Part shown: piece by piece, positions 44,175 to 53,147 of the stretch
How positions within the stretch are numbered: the stretch's first letter is position 1
Layout: each line of letters opens with the position of its first letter
From: Zobellia nedashkovskayae
Lineage (GTDB): Bacteria > Bacteroidota > Bacteroidia > Flavobacteriales > Flavobacteriaceae
DNA: 64,000 nt
Assembly (NCBI RefSeq): GCF_015330125.1
Contig: NZ_JADDXR010000002.1
Coordinates: 1,240,001-1,304,000, forward strand
Direction of reading: 5' to 3'
Position numbers and translations under genes: made by a program
The notes under the pieces: model-generated
What the model saw: only the letters and a program-made list of their open reading frames with translations
The model's database searches: none
Told to the model about the DNA's origin: nothing

Positions 44175-45461
44175 ATGTTTATCCTAAAAAAGGAAACCAG
44201 AGAAGTCTTAGTTACTGCTTTTGCCCTGTTCTCCTTATTCTTTGGAGCAGGCAACCTTATACTGCCTCCTTTGCTAGGTAACAAGTCTGGTGACATGTGG
44301 TGGCTCGTTACATTGGGCTTCTGCGCATCGGCTGTACTTATACCTATTATGGGTATTATGGCCCACGCCAAACTCCAGGGTACCATATTCGATTTTGGAA
44401 AAAAGGTTTCGCCCACTTTTAGCCTTGTCTATTCTTTACTTATTTATGCTATCTCTATTAGCCTACCATCTCCAAGGACGGCAGCAGTTACACACGAAAT
44501 GGCAATCCAACCATTTTTTGACACACCTCCTCTACTAACTAGCATTTTATATTTTTCTCTGGTTTTTGTATTCGTCATCAACCGTTCACAGATTCTAAAT
44601 ATTCTCGGAAAACTTTTGACGCCCGCAATTATTCTTATTTTGTTCCTTATAATAGGTACGGCACTATTTTCTTATGATTTTACTTTTAGCGAAACCGTAT
44701 TTCATAATCCATTGTCCGAAGGTATCCTTGAAGGCTATCAGACTTTTGATGCCATAGGTGCTGTTGTAGTAGGTGGAGTAATTATTATTTCGATTAACCT
44801 GAAGAAAAAGGAAGCTACCTACAAAGAAAAAAAGATTTTGATAAGACGTGCAGGTTGGTTGGCAGGCTTAAGCCTATTTCTTATTTATGCAGGACTTATA
44901 GTTACCGGCGCAATTATGCACGGTGAATTTAGTGCGGACATTTCAAGAACAGCATTACTTAGTGGTATTAGCACAAAAACCTTGGGAGGAACGGCCAATC
45001 TGTTCTTAAGTATATTAGTAAGTCTAGCTTGCTTTACTACTGCTGTGGGTATAGTTACCGGAACGGCAGATTTTATAAAATATAGATTTCACGATTCCCA
45101 GCCTGTATATTTAACCACAGCTATTTTGGGTTGTGTTCTAGGGGTAATAATGGGTCAATTTAATGTGGGATACATTATTGCAGTAGCCTTACCTGCCTTA
45201 ATGTTTATCTATCCTATAACTATAGTACTTATTATTTTGAACATAGTACCGGATAAGTTTGCTTCTGAAAAAGTGTTTAAAGCAGTGGTCATTACCACCA
45301 TTATTTTTAGCATTCCCGATTTCTTAGGCAGCATCGGTTTTACCGAGACGCTATCTAATGTTCAATTTTTTATTCCATTAAGTCCTTATAGCCTAGGATG
45401 GGTATTGCCAGCAGTGGTGGTTTTTATAATCACGAATTTGCTCAATAAAAAGAAATCCTAA
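44175..45461 (+). CDS. brnQ: Branched-chain amino acid transporter BrnQ
   Basis: 428 residues with about twelve transmembrane helices. FALFSLFFGAGNLILPPLLG at the N-terminus is the LIVCS family signature, and MALIPIMG-like helices, RTAAVTHEMAIQPFF and LACFTTAVGIVTGTADFIKY continue it. It imports Leu, Ile and Val with Na+ or H+. It is monocistronic, with repeated TTCGATGAA-type boxes upstream. Confidence 0.94.
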   Translation: MFILKKETREVLVTAFALFSLFFGAGNLILPPLLGNKSGDMWWLVTLGFCASAVLIPIMGIMAHAKLQGTIFDFGKKVSPTFSLVYSLLIYAISISLPSPRTAAVTHEMAIQPFFDTPPLLTSILYFSLVFVFVINRSQILNILGKLLTPAIILILFLIIGTALFSYDFTFSETVFHNPLSEGILEGYQTFDAIGAVVVGGVIIISINLKKKEATYKEKKILIRRAGWLAGLSLFLIYAGLIVTGAIMHGEFSADISRTALLSGISTKTLGGTANLFLSILVSLACFTTAVGIVTGTADFIKYRFHDSQPVYLTTAILGCVLGVIMGQFNVGYIIAVALPALMFIYPITIVLIILNIVPDKFASEKVFKAVVITTIIFSIPDFLGSIGFTETLSNVQFFIPLSPYSLGWVLPAVVVFIITNLLNKKKS

Positions 45462-45493
45462 AACTACCTCTGCCAGCTATTCCATTTAAAATA

Positions 45494-46183
45494 TTATTCT
45501 ACTATTTCCGGGGATAATGCTTTGTATACAAATCCTGCCAAAACAGCTCCTGCAATTGGTGCTGCCCAAAACAACCATAGTTCTCCTAATGCCCAATCGC
45601 CAACAAATAAAGCCTGACTAGTACTACGAGCTGGGTTAACAGAAGTATTTGTTACTGGAATACTAATTAAATGTATCAAAGTTAAACAAAGACCAATGGC
45701 CACACCGGCAAAACCTCCTGGTGCCTTAGTGTATGTAGACCCAAGAATTACAAACAAAAAGATAAAGGTCATAACTAATTCGCAAACCAATGCCGCCATC
45801 ATACTATAGCCGCCTGGAGAGTGTTCTCCATAACCGTTAGCCGCGAAGCCTCCTAGCTCAAATCCTGGTTGCCCAGAAGCAATGACATACAAAATACCTG
45901 CGCCGGCTATACCGCCTAATACTTGAGCAATAATATAAGGAACCAATTCCTTGCCATCAAAACGGCCACCAACCCAAAGGCCAATAGATACCGCGGGGTT
46001 TAAATGGCAACCAGATATATGACCAATGGCATAAGCCATAGTAATAACTGTTAGACCAAATGCGAGGGCCACACCTACGAAGCCAATTCCTAATTCTGGG
46101 AAGCCTGCAGCTAATACCGCGCTTCCACAACCCCCTAGAACTAGCCAAAGGGTTCCAATAAATTCTGCTACTAATTTCTTCAT
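45494..46183 (-). CDS. aqpZ: Aquaporin Z
   Basis: 229 residues, six transmembrane helices plus two half-helices. Both NPA motifs are present: [11 protein letters not shown] and [16 protein letters not shown], where the Arg and nearby His/Phe fit the water-selective filter. N-terminal [24 protein letters not shown] is AqpZ-like. It moves water across the cytoplasmic membrane. It converges with brnQ. Confidence 0.95.
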   Translation of the reverse strand: MKKLVAEFIGTLWLVLGGCGSAVLAAGFPELGIGFVGVALAFGLTVITMAYAIGHISGCHLNPAVSIGLWVGGRFDGKELVPYIIAQVLGGIAGAGILYVIASGQPGFELGGFAANGYGEHSPGGYSMMAALVCELVMTFIFLFVILGSTYTKAPGGFAGVAIGLCLTLIHLISIPVTNTSVNPARSTSQALFVGDWALGELWLFWAAPIAGAVLAGFVYKALSPEIVE

Positions 46184-46264
46184 TTTGAAATATTTAGTTA
46201 ATGGTTATAAAAAAATACATCCATAAGGTAGCAAAATTTTAAGATTTAATTTGCAAGTAAATAC

Positions 46265-47557
46265 TTACTTGTTCATTAGGTCTTCTATTTCTTCAACTTC
46301 AATTGGGATATTGGCCATCAAATTAAAGGGCTCACCATTCTTCTGAATAACCACATCATCCTCTATACGAATTCCCATTTTTTCTTCCGGAATATAGATT
46401 CCCGGTTCTACGGTAAAAACCATATTAGCCTCCATTGGTTTCTTCAATTCTCCATAATCGTGGGTGTTCAATCCTATATGGTGACTCGTACCATGCATGA
46501 AATATTTCTTATAGGCTGGCCAATCTTTTCTTTCGTTTTGAACATCAGCTTTATCCAATAGACCCAAACCTAAAAGTTCCGAGGTCATTAGCTTTCCACA
46601 TTCTACATGATAGTCTGCCCAAATTGTTCCGGGTACTAGCATTTTAGTAGCTTCGTTTTTCACACGAAGAACAGCATCGTAAACTTCTTTTTGTCGTGGT
46701 GTGAATTTCCCGTTTACGGGAATAGTCCGTGTTAAGTCAGACGAGTAGTTCGCATATTCCGCGGCGGTATCCATCAAAATTAAATCACCGCTTTTACACT
46801 GCTGATTGTTTTCAACATAATGCAGTACATTGGCGTTGTTACCGGACGCGATAATAGGCGAATACGCAAAACCTTTTGACCGATTGCGAATGAACTCGTG
46901 CAATAATTCTGCCTCTATTTCATACTCCCAAACACCCGGTTTTGTAAAACTCAGCACACGACGGAATCCCTTATCCGTAATGTCACAAGCCGTTTGCATC
47001 AAGTCTATCTCTTCGGGCTCTTTTACACCGCGAATCTTTTGTAAAATCGGATTGCTCTTAGCTACTTTATGAGCAGGGAATTTATGCTTACAATCTATTA
47101 TAAAACGGTCTTCACGTGTTTGTGTTTCGACAGATTGTCTGTAATGTTCATTTGTGTTGAAATAGATAGTTTCGGCCTCTGTCATCAAATCGAAAAAAAC
47201 CTTATTAAAATCCTGTAACCAGTAGATGGTCTCAATACCTGAAACTTCAGTTGCTTTCTCTTTGGTTAGTTTTTCTCCTTCCCAAACCGCAATATGGTCA
47301 TTGGTCTCCCTTACGAATAATACTTCGCGATGCTTTTTTGCTAACGCATCCGGAAACAATACCAGAATAGTTTCTTCTTGATCGGCACCACTTAAATAGA
47401 ACAAGTCTCTATGTTGTTCAAAAGGCAACGTACTGTCTGCCCCTATCGGGTAAATATCATTAGAATTGAAGACTGCAATGCTTTTTGGCTGCATCGCTGC
47501 CATAAATTTCTTTCTATTTTTTATAAATAGACTGTTCTTGATTTGCTCGTACTTCAT
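46265..47557 (-). CDS. Xaa-Pro aminopeptidase (M24B, aminopeptidase P)
   Basis: 430 residues from ATG 47557 (MKYEQIKNSLF); ATGs at 47575 and 47602 extend it but are not family-like. The N-terminal creatinase-like domain is followed by the pita-bread domain. Metal ligands: LMDTAAEYANYSSDLTRTIP (two Asp), HGTSHHIGLNTHD (His), FTVEPGIYIPEE (Glu) and GIRIEDDVV (Glu). It removes the N-terminal residue from X-Pro peptides. It is downstream of a perfect 14-bp hairpin. Confidence 0.93.
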   Translation of the reverse strand: MKYEQIKNSLFIKNRKKFMAAMQPKSIAVFNSNDIYPIGADSTLPFEQHRDLFYLSGADQEETILVLFPDALAKKHREVLFVRETNDHIAVWEGEKLTKEKATEVSGIETIYWLQDFNKVFFDLMTEAETIYFNTNEHYRQSVETQTREDRFIIDCKHKFPAHKVAKSNPILQKIRGVKEPEEIDLMQTACDITDKGFRRVLSFTKPGVWEYEIEAELLHEFIRNRSKGFAYSPIIASGNNANVLHYVENNQQCKSGDLILMDTAAEYANYSSDLTRTIPVNGKFTPRQKEVYDAVLRVKNEATKMLVPGTIWADYHVECGKLMTSELLGLGLLDKADVQNERKDWPAYKKYFMHGTSHHIGLNTHDYGELKKPMEANMVFTVEPGIYIPEEKMGIRIEDDVVIQKNGEPFNLMANIPIEVEEIEDLMNK

Positions 47558-47611
47558 ATCAATCTTGAATTTCATCAAAATTAATGATTTACGACAACCC
47601 ACAAATGGTAA

Positions 47612-47643
47612 GACCCCAAAGGTTTGTTAAAACCTTTGGGGTC
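47612..47643. repeat. Perfect 14-bp inverted repeat upstream of the aminopeptidase gene
   Basis: GACCCCAAAGGTTT (47612-47625), loop GTTA, AAACCTTTGGGGTC (47630-47643). It has no T-run on either side, so it is a poor terminator. It lies 55 bp upstream of the aminopeptidase start in a 383-bp gene-free gap (47558-47940) where nothing else was recognised. It could be a dispersed palindromic repeat or a 5' leader hairpin. Confidence 0.6.
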
Positions 47644-47940
47644 CCTAATTAAAGTTGGTTATGTTACTTGTAAAGTGTTCGCCCCTTTTTAAAATTGCGA
47701 ACGAACAATGTCTTATTTAGTACAACATCTTGATTTATAAAGATGCTTTACAGTTTTTCATATGAATAAATTAACAAAAATTTAAGTTAAGGCACAATAT
47801 AATCCGCCATTATTCACTTTTTTCACGTCAACTGATGACATATCAACTACAAACCGTAAGTATAATTGGTAATTTCTGCATACTATGTTACCATTACAAT
47901 TCAGTTTTGCTAACTTTCATTTACAAAGAAAACGATTTTC

Positions 47941-50829
47941 ATGAAATCTTCTATCCTTCCTTGCCTTATGCTTTTTTATTTAATGGCCTTTGGTCAAATA
48001 GAATCCACGTCCAAAGATAGTATTCAAAAGGCGCTTCAACTTAAAGAACAGATGGCCGCCAAATCATTGGTGCAGCATCTAAAATTGAAAAACATTGGCC
48101 CATCGGTAATGAGCGGGAGGATAGTAGATTTAGATGTAAACCCAAACAACCCAATTGAATTTTACGCAGCCTACGCCAGTGGAGGGTTGTGGTATACCAA
48201 TAACAATGGCACATCCTTTTCTCCTGTAATGGACTCCTCACAAACCCAGAACATCGGTGACATAGCTGTACATTGGAAAACGGGCACTATTTGGGTGGGG
48301 ACAGGTGAAAATAATGCCTCTAGATCTTCTTATGCAGGTATCGGTATTTTAAAATCTACAGACCAAGGCAAAACTTGGCAGAATATGGGATTACAAGATT
48401 CACACCATATTGGTCGTATCCTTATAAATAATGATAATCCTAATGAAGTGGTAATAGGTGTTATAGGGCATCTCTATTCTAAGAATACAGCACGGGGTAT
48501 CTACAAAACTATTGACGGAGGCAAAACTTGGCAAAAAACCTTGTTTATTAGCGATACTGCGGGAATAATAGATGTTGCTCAAGCTCCCGAAAGCTTTAAT
48601 GTTCTATATGCCGCAGCATGGGAAAAGGATAGAAAAGCATGGGATTTTCTAGGCAGCGGTAATGACTCTAGTATCTATAAGAGTACGGATGGAGGAAATT
48701 CTTGGAAGAAAATATCTAATGACGGAAGTGGTTTCCCTACTGGACATGGTGTAGGCAGAATTGGTTTAGCTGTCTTTGATGAGAATACCATTTATGCTCT
48801 TCTGGATAACCAAAATCATCGTGAGAAAACTGAAGAGTCCGAAGAGAAATCCAATGAATTATCAAAAGAAGATTTTAAAGCGATGTCAGAAGCTGATTTT
48901 CTTAAACTTGATGACAAGAAGCTCAATGCTTTTCTCAAAACCAATAATTTTCAAGAAAAGTATCGTGCCGAAAATATAAAGCAAATGATACGCAGTGGTG
49001 TGGCCAAACCCTATGACATCACCAAATACCTAGAAAATGCAAATACTGTACTATTTGATACTCCAGTAATAGGTGCCGAGGTTTATAAAAGCACCGATGG
49101 CGGAAAAACATGGAAAAAACAGAACGAAGATTTTATTGATGGTTTGCTCTATAGTTATGGTTACTATTTTGGAGAAATACGAGTAGACCCCAATGACGTA
49201 AATAAAATATACTTGGGTGGCGTACCTATTATTAAATCAGCAGATGCCGGTAAAACCTATACGTCTATAAATGGAGACAATGTTCATGCGGATCACCATG
49301 CGTTATGGGTAAATCCGAAAATGCCTGGTCATTTAATAAATGGAAATGACGGTGGAATCAACATCTCTTATGACGATGGTGCAAACTGGATAAAAAACAA
49401 CTCGCCTTCCGTTGGTCAGTTTTATGCCATAAATGTAGATAACCAAGAACCGTATCATGTATATGGTGGCTTACAGGATAATGGCGTTTGGGAAGGACCT
49501 CATAATGCCGAAGAAAATAGCAAATGGCATCAAACTGGCCATTACCCATGGAAATCACTTATGGGCGGTGACGGTATGCAGATTCAAATTGATAGTCGGA
49601 ACCATAATACAGTCTATACGGGATATCAATTCGGAAACTATTATCGCATTGACAAAAATACAGAGAAGCGACATTACATTCAGCCCAAACATGAATTGGG
49701 TGAAAACCCGTATAGATTCAATTGGCAAACACCCATTCTGCTGTCTCCGCATAATCAAGATATTCTGTATTTAGGTGGCAATAAATTACACCGGTCTATG
49801 AACCAAGGTGATGATTGGGAAGTCATTTCTCCTGATTTGACACATGGCGGAAAGAAAGGGAACGTAGCTTATGGCACGCTTACAACTTTATCAGAATCTC
49901 CATTCACCTTTGGGGTATTGTATACAGGAAGTGATGATGGTCTCGTAAATGTTTCCAAGGATGGCGGGGCTCATTGGGAAAATATTATTAAGAATATTGA
50001 CTTGTCTCAATTTGCAGCCCTTAAAAAGGTTCAAAAAGAGGCGAATCTTTGGGTGAGCAGAGTTGTCGCTTCCAAACACAAAAAAGAACGGGTTTATCTT
50101 GCTCTAAACGGTTACCGTTGGGATGATTTTACACCTTATATTTTTAAGAGCGATGACTATGGCAAAACCTGGATAACCATTTCAACAGGCATTCCTAATT
50201 CGCCTGTTAATGTAATTATTGAAGACCCTGAAAACGAAAACCTTCTTTTTGTTGGAACGGATAATGGTCTTTATACCTCTTTTAATCAAGGATTTTCCTG
50301 GGAAAGCTTGCAAAACGGAATGCCCAATGTGGCAGTGCATGATTTGGTTATTCAATCTGAGGCCAAACACCTCTTAATTGGCACACATGGGCGAAGTATC
50401 TACAAAGCAGATATTTCCGCTTTGCAAAAGATGACTCCTGAACTTCTCAAAAAGGAATTGGTTGTTTTTGAGCTAGATGATATTAAACATTCCAAAAATT
50501 GGGGTAACCCACCGGGTTCTTGGGCAAAAGCCAATACACCCGGTCTTGATATCACTTTTTATAGTGCCCAACCAAATTCTTATGAGGCTGTAATTAAATC
50601 GGATGAAGGTATTATAGTAAGTGAAACCGAGCTCAAAGCTGACAAAGGATTAAACGTACTTTCATACGATTTGTCCTTTACAGATAGTGGAAAAGCAGCT
50701 TATGAAAAAAAGAATAAAATTGATTTAAAATCAGCAGAAGACGGAAAGACTTATTTAACAAAAGGCACTTATACAGTTCACTTAAAAGGGAAAGGAAACC
50801 AATCTGAAGTATCTTTCACTATTGAATAA
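47941..50829 (+). CDS. Secreted Asp-box (BNR/sortilin-like) beta-propeller protein
   Basis: 962 residues with a signal peptide (MKSSILPCLMLFYLMAFGQ). About ten Asp-box repeats of the form SxDxGxTW are visible (STDQGKTW, TIDGGKTW, STDGGNSW, STDGGKTW, SADAGKTY, YDDGANW, SMNQGDDW, SKDGGAHW, SDDYGKTW, SFNQGFSW), indicating one or two propellers as in sortilin-VPS10 or sialidase-like proteins. No sialidase catalytic set is visible, so it is not called an enzyme. A charged, Glu/Lys-rich insertion lies near residues 296-345 (KTEESEEKSNELSKEDF). A C-terminal beta domain ends YTVHLKGKGNQSEVSFTIE. It is followed by a terminator and module 4. Confidence 0.82.
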   Translation: MKSSILPCLMLFYLMAFGQIESTSKDSIQKALQLKEQMAAKSLVQHLKLKNIGPSVMSGRIVDLDVNPNNPIEFYAAYASGGLWYTNNNGTSFSPVMDSSQTQNIGDIAVHWKTGTIWVGTGENNASRSSYAGIGILKSTDQGKTWQNMGLQDSHHIGRILINNDNPNEVVIGVIGHLYSKNTARGIYKTIDGGKTWQKTLFISDTAGIIDVAQAPESFNVLYAAAWEKDRKAWDFLGSGNDSSIYKSTDGGNSWKKISNDGSGFPTGHGVGRIGLAVFDENTIYALLDNQNHREKTEESEEKSNELSKEDFKAMSEADFLKLDDKKLNAFLKTNNFQEKYRAENIKQMIRSGVAKPYDITKYLENANTVLFDTPVIGAEVYKSTDGGKTWKKQNEDFIDGLLYSYGYYFGEIRVDPNDVNKIYLGGVPIIKSADAGKTYTSINGDNVHADHHALWVNPKMPGHLINGNDGGINISYDDGANWIKNNSPSVGQFYAINVDNQEPYHVYGGLQDNGVWEGPHNAEENSKWHQTGHYPWKSLMGGDGMQIQIDSRNHNTVYTGYQFGNYYRIDKNTEKRHYIQPKHELGENPYRFNWQTPILLSPHNQDILYLGGNKLHRSMNQGDDWEVISPDLTHGGKKGNVAYGTLTTLSESPFTFGVLYTGSDDGLVNVSKDGGAHWENIIKNIDLSQFAALKKVQKEANLWVSRVVASKHKKERVYLALNGYRWDDFTPYIFKSDDYGKTWITISTGIPNSPVNVIIEDPENENLLFVGTDNGLYTSFNQGFSWESLQNGMPNVAVHDLVIQSEAKHLLIGTHGRSIYKADISALQKMTPELLKKELVVFELDDIKHSKNWGNPPGSWAKANTPGLDITFYSAQPNSYEAVIKSDEGIIVSETELKADKGLNVLSYDLSFTDSGKAAYEKKNKIDLKSAEDGKTYLTKGTYTVHLKGKGNQSEVSFTIE

Positions 50830-50850
50830 TTAAGACAATAGTAAACAAAA

Positions 50851-50880
50851 AGAAAGCCCCTAATTGGGGCTTTTCTTTTT
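50851..50880. terminator. Terminator shared by the Asp-box gene (+) and module 4 (-)
   Basis: AAAGCCCC (50853-50860), loop TAATT, GGGGCTTT, followed by TTCTTTTT on the + strand and preceded by AAAAAGA, which gives U-runs in both directions. Confidence 0.85.
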
Positions 50881-51059
50881 AAGTAGGTTTTTTTGATTTT
50901 CCGGTGGGGACCGGTGTGTTTTTGTAAGCTTCAGTAGGTTAAGTAGCGGACTTGGGATTCGTTACTTGTTTCGGTTAAGTTCTAGAGTAGATTTGGGGTC
51001 AAGACTATTACTTAATTACACTGTAAACTTACGGCCGTTTACGCTCCTATCTAAAATAT

Positions 51060-51089
51060 TGTTGTGAACCTGCTCAACTCTGTTGTGAA
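51060..51089 (-). repeat. 9-12-9 direct repeat, copy 4
   Basis: Written on the + strand, TGTTGTGAA at 51060-51068 and 51081-51089, period 21 bp; on the minus strand this is TTCACAACA-N12-TTCACAACA. Its spacer differs from copies 1 and 2 at several positions while repeats and period are kept. Confidence 0.8.
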
Positions 51090-51135
51090 AAATACGAGCG
51101 GTTAATTTCATCGATAAAATGCGATGTTTTTAAAA

Positions 51136-51166
51136 TAAAAAAGCCCTCGCAAACTGCAAGGGCTTC
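51136..51166 (-). terminator. Terminator of the DJ-1/PfpI gene
   Basis: AAGCCCT (51141-51147) pairs with AGGGCTT (51159-51165), with an inner GC pair, and the A-run at 51136-51142 gives a U-run on the minus strand. It lies 32 bp after the DJ-1 stop and isolates module 4. Confidence 0.82.
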
Positions 51167-51197
51167 AAATTAATCTCTATGTATTTCGCAATGTGTC

Positions 51198-51743
51198 TTA
51201 TGCGTGCTGCTCTTCGTGCTTACCTTCTTTGATTTCTTCAATCAATTTAGAATTAAAGGCCGGTAAATCATCCGGGTTCCTACTTGTTACAAAACCTTGG
51301 TCTACTACCACTTCTTCATCTACCCAGTTTGCTCCGGCATTTACCAAATCATCCTTAATAGAATTAAAACTAGTCATTTTACGGCCTTTTACAACATCTG
51401 CACTAATAAGCGTCCATGATGCATGACATATTGCCGCTACAGGCTTCTCTTGCTTAAAAAAATCTCTTACAAAGGTTAATACTTTCTCTTCTCTTCTTAG
51501 TTTATCAGGATTGATAACTCCACCAGGTAACATTAATGCATTATAATCTTCCGCAGTTACTTGATCTATGGTTTTATCCACTTTGTACGAGTTAGACCAA
51601 TTACCATCGGCCCATCCTTTTATCTCTCCTGATTCCAGACTTACGATATCTACATTAAAACCTTCTTTTTCCATGGCCTCTTTTGGAGATTTTAATTCGC
51701 TTTCTTCAAATCCATTTGTAGCTAAAATTGCTATCCTCTTCAT
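51198..51743 (-). CDS. DJ-1/PfpI family protein (type 1 glutamine amidotransferase fold)
   Basis: 181 residues from ATG 51743 (MKRIAILATNGFEESEL); an in-frame ATG at 51782 would add 13 residues rich in Ile. The nucleophile elbow VAAICHASWTLISADV contains the Cys, AILATNGFEESEL the acidic residue that pairs with it, and NALMLPGGVINPDKLR the oxyanion part. It belongs to the YhbO/PfpI branch, members of which act in stress and glyoxal repair. It ends in EHEEQHA. Monocistronic. Confidence 0.92.
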   Translation of the reverse strand: MKRIAILATNGFEESELKSPKEAMEKEGFNVDIVSLESGEIKGWADGNWSNSYKVDKTIDQVTAEDYNALMLPGGVINPDKLRREEKVLTFVRDFFKQEKPVAAICHASWTLISADVVKGRKMTSFNSIKDDLVNAGANWVDEEVVVDQGFVTSRNPDDLPAFNSKLIEEIKEGKHEEQHA

Positions 51744-51842
51744 ATGTATAATTTTAATGATTATTAATTTATTATACTGCAAGATAACAGCAATAGACAG
51801 TTCAGATTAACGGAAAACAAATAGATATTTGCTCTATTGATA

Positions 51843-52304
51843 CTATTCTAAATATTGGGTTACTTCGTCTAAGCATCTATCCAGCTCCTTCTTTACTTCG
51901 GTCTCCCAAAATCGGAATACCTTATAACCCAAACGATCCAGTTCTTCGTTCACTTCTTGATCACGTTGTATGTTCCGTTCTATTTTAGCAATCCAAAATT
52001 CGCGGTTGGTCTTTACTTTGGGTTTTCGTTCTTCCCAATTGTAACCGTGCCAATATTCGCCATCTACAAATATGACCGTCTTGTATTTTTTTAAGACAAT
52101 ATCAGGTCTACCAATAAGTTTTTTGTAGTCTATGCGATACCGGTAACCCGCTGCATAGAGCGCTTTTCTAAAAGCAAGTTCTGGCTTCGTATTCTTCCCC
52201 TTAATCTTACTCATAATCTTAGAGCGCTGGGGTGTGGTGTAGAAACCCGATTCTTCATTGAACCGAGGTACTTTAATACGTTCTATGGAATAGTCTTTGG
52301 ACAT
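51843..52304 (-). CDS. vsr: Very-short-patch-repair-like endonuclease lacking zinc-site cysteines
   Basis: 153 residues from ATG 52304 (MSKDYSIERIKVPRF); an in-frame ATG at 52319 is possible. TPQRSKIMSKIKGKNTKPELAFRKALYAAGYRYRI, GRPDIVLKKYKTVIFVDGEYWHGYNW and NREFWIAKIERNIQRDQEV are the Vsr fold, which nicks DNA at T:G mismatches arising from deaminated methyl-C. The catalytic Asp (GRPDIV) and His (YWHG) are present. The Cys residues that bind zinc in the E. coli enzyme are replaced (GEYWHGYNW, FWETEV). No cytosine methylase gene is nearby. Confidence 0.85.
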   Translation of the reverse strand: MSKDYSIERIKVPRFNEESGFYTTPQRSKIMSKIKGKNTKPELAFRKALYAAGYRYRIDYKKLIGRPDIVLKKYKTVIFVDGEYWHGYNWEERKPKVKTNREFWIAKIERNIQRDQEVNEELDRLGYKVFRFWETEVKKELDRCLDEVTQYLE

Positions 52305-52317
52305 ACCATAAAATAAC

Positions 52318-52357
52318 AAAAAATCCCAAACTCCATAAAGAGGAGTTTGGGATTTTT
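52318..52357. terminator. Terminator of the sdhCAB operon
   Basis: AAAATCCCAAACTCC (52320-52334), loop ATAAAGA, GGAGTTTGGGATTTT (52342-52356). It is 38 bp after the sdhB stop, 14 bp before the vsr start, and has A and T runs both ways. Confidence 0.9.
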
Positions 52358-52394
52358 AATAATTGTAAAAGTGCCGTTAGCACTCGTATGCATT

Positions 52395-53141
52395 TTATCC
52401 TTTTGTAGTCGCGCTCATATATTCGCGGTTCAAACGGGCAATGTTCTCTAGAGAAATTCCTTTAGGACATTCCACTTCGCATGCGCCTGTATTCGTACAG
52501 TTTCCGAATCCTTCCAAATCCATTTGGCGTACCATATTTTGAACACGATCTACTGCTTCTACTTGCCCTTGAGGCAATAAAGCGAACTGCGATACTTTTG
52601 CAGAAGTAAACAACATAGCACTTGCGTTTTTACAAGCAGCTACACATGCTCCACAACCAATACAGGTAGCGGCATCCATAGCTTCATCTGCAGCGTGTTT
52701 GTTAATAGGAATAGCATTCGCGTCTACCGTATTACCAGAAGTGTTTACAGAAATATAACCACCTGCCTGCTGAATTCTATCAAAAGAGCTTCTATCTACA
52801 ATCAAATCTGTTATTACCGGAAACGCCGTAGCACGGAACGGTTCAATAACGATAGTATCACCATCGTTAAACTTACGCATGTGCAATTGACACGTGGTTA
52901 CTAAACGGTCAGGCCCATGAGGTTCACCATTGATCTGCAATGAACAAGCACCACAAATACCTTCACGGCAATCGTGATCAAATTGTACTGGCTCTTCTCC
53001 TTTGTTGATCAACTCTTCGTTAAGAACGTCCATCATTTCAAGAAAAGACATATCGCCTTCAATACCCTTAATAGGGTAGTCTACTATCTGACCTTGGGAC
53101 TTAGCATCTTTTTGACGCCATATTTTTAAATTAAGCTTCAT
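52395..53141 (-). CDS. sdhB: Succinate dehydrogenase/fumarate reductase iron-sulfur subunit
   Basis: 248 residues. [20 protein letters not shown] binds [2Fe-2S], [15 protein letters not shown] binds [4Fe-4S], and [15 protein letters not shown] binds [3Fe-4S]. It passes electrons from SdhA flavin to the quinone subunit SdhC. Last gene of sdhC-sdhA-sdhB, 6 bp after sdhA. Confidence 0.97.
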   Translation of the reverse strand: MKLNLKIWRQKDAKSQGQIVDYPIKGIEGDMSFLEMMDVLNEELINKGEEPVQFDHDCREGICGACSLQINGEPHGPDRLVTTCQLHMRKFNDGDTIVIEPFRATAFPVITDLIVDRSSFDRIQQAGGYISVNTSGNTVDANAIPINKHAADEAMDAATCIGCGACVAACKNASAMLFTSAKVSQFALLPQGQVEAVDRVQNMVRQMDLEGFGNCTNTGACEVECPKGISLENIARLNREYMSATTKG

Positions 53142-53147
53142 AGTTAC

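Larger units (their letters stand above)
50851..51118 (-). ncRNA. Module 4: candidate small-RNA transcription unit, dispersed copy
   Basis: Same architecture as modules 1 and 2, on the minus strand: ATCGATGAAATTAACCG box near 51115, repeats (TTCACAACA) at 51089-51081 and 51068-51060, TATTTTAG in the promoter position, hairpin GTAAAC/GTTTAC (51042-51023), core GACCCCAAATC...ACTTAACCGAAACAAGTA near 51003-50960, CCTACTT (50887-50881), terminator. The core sequence differs from modules 1 and 2 at several scattered sites that break both short reading frames. It is bracketed by terminators, so it is an independent unit. Confidence 0.45.
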
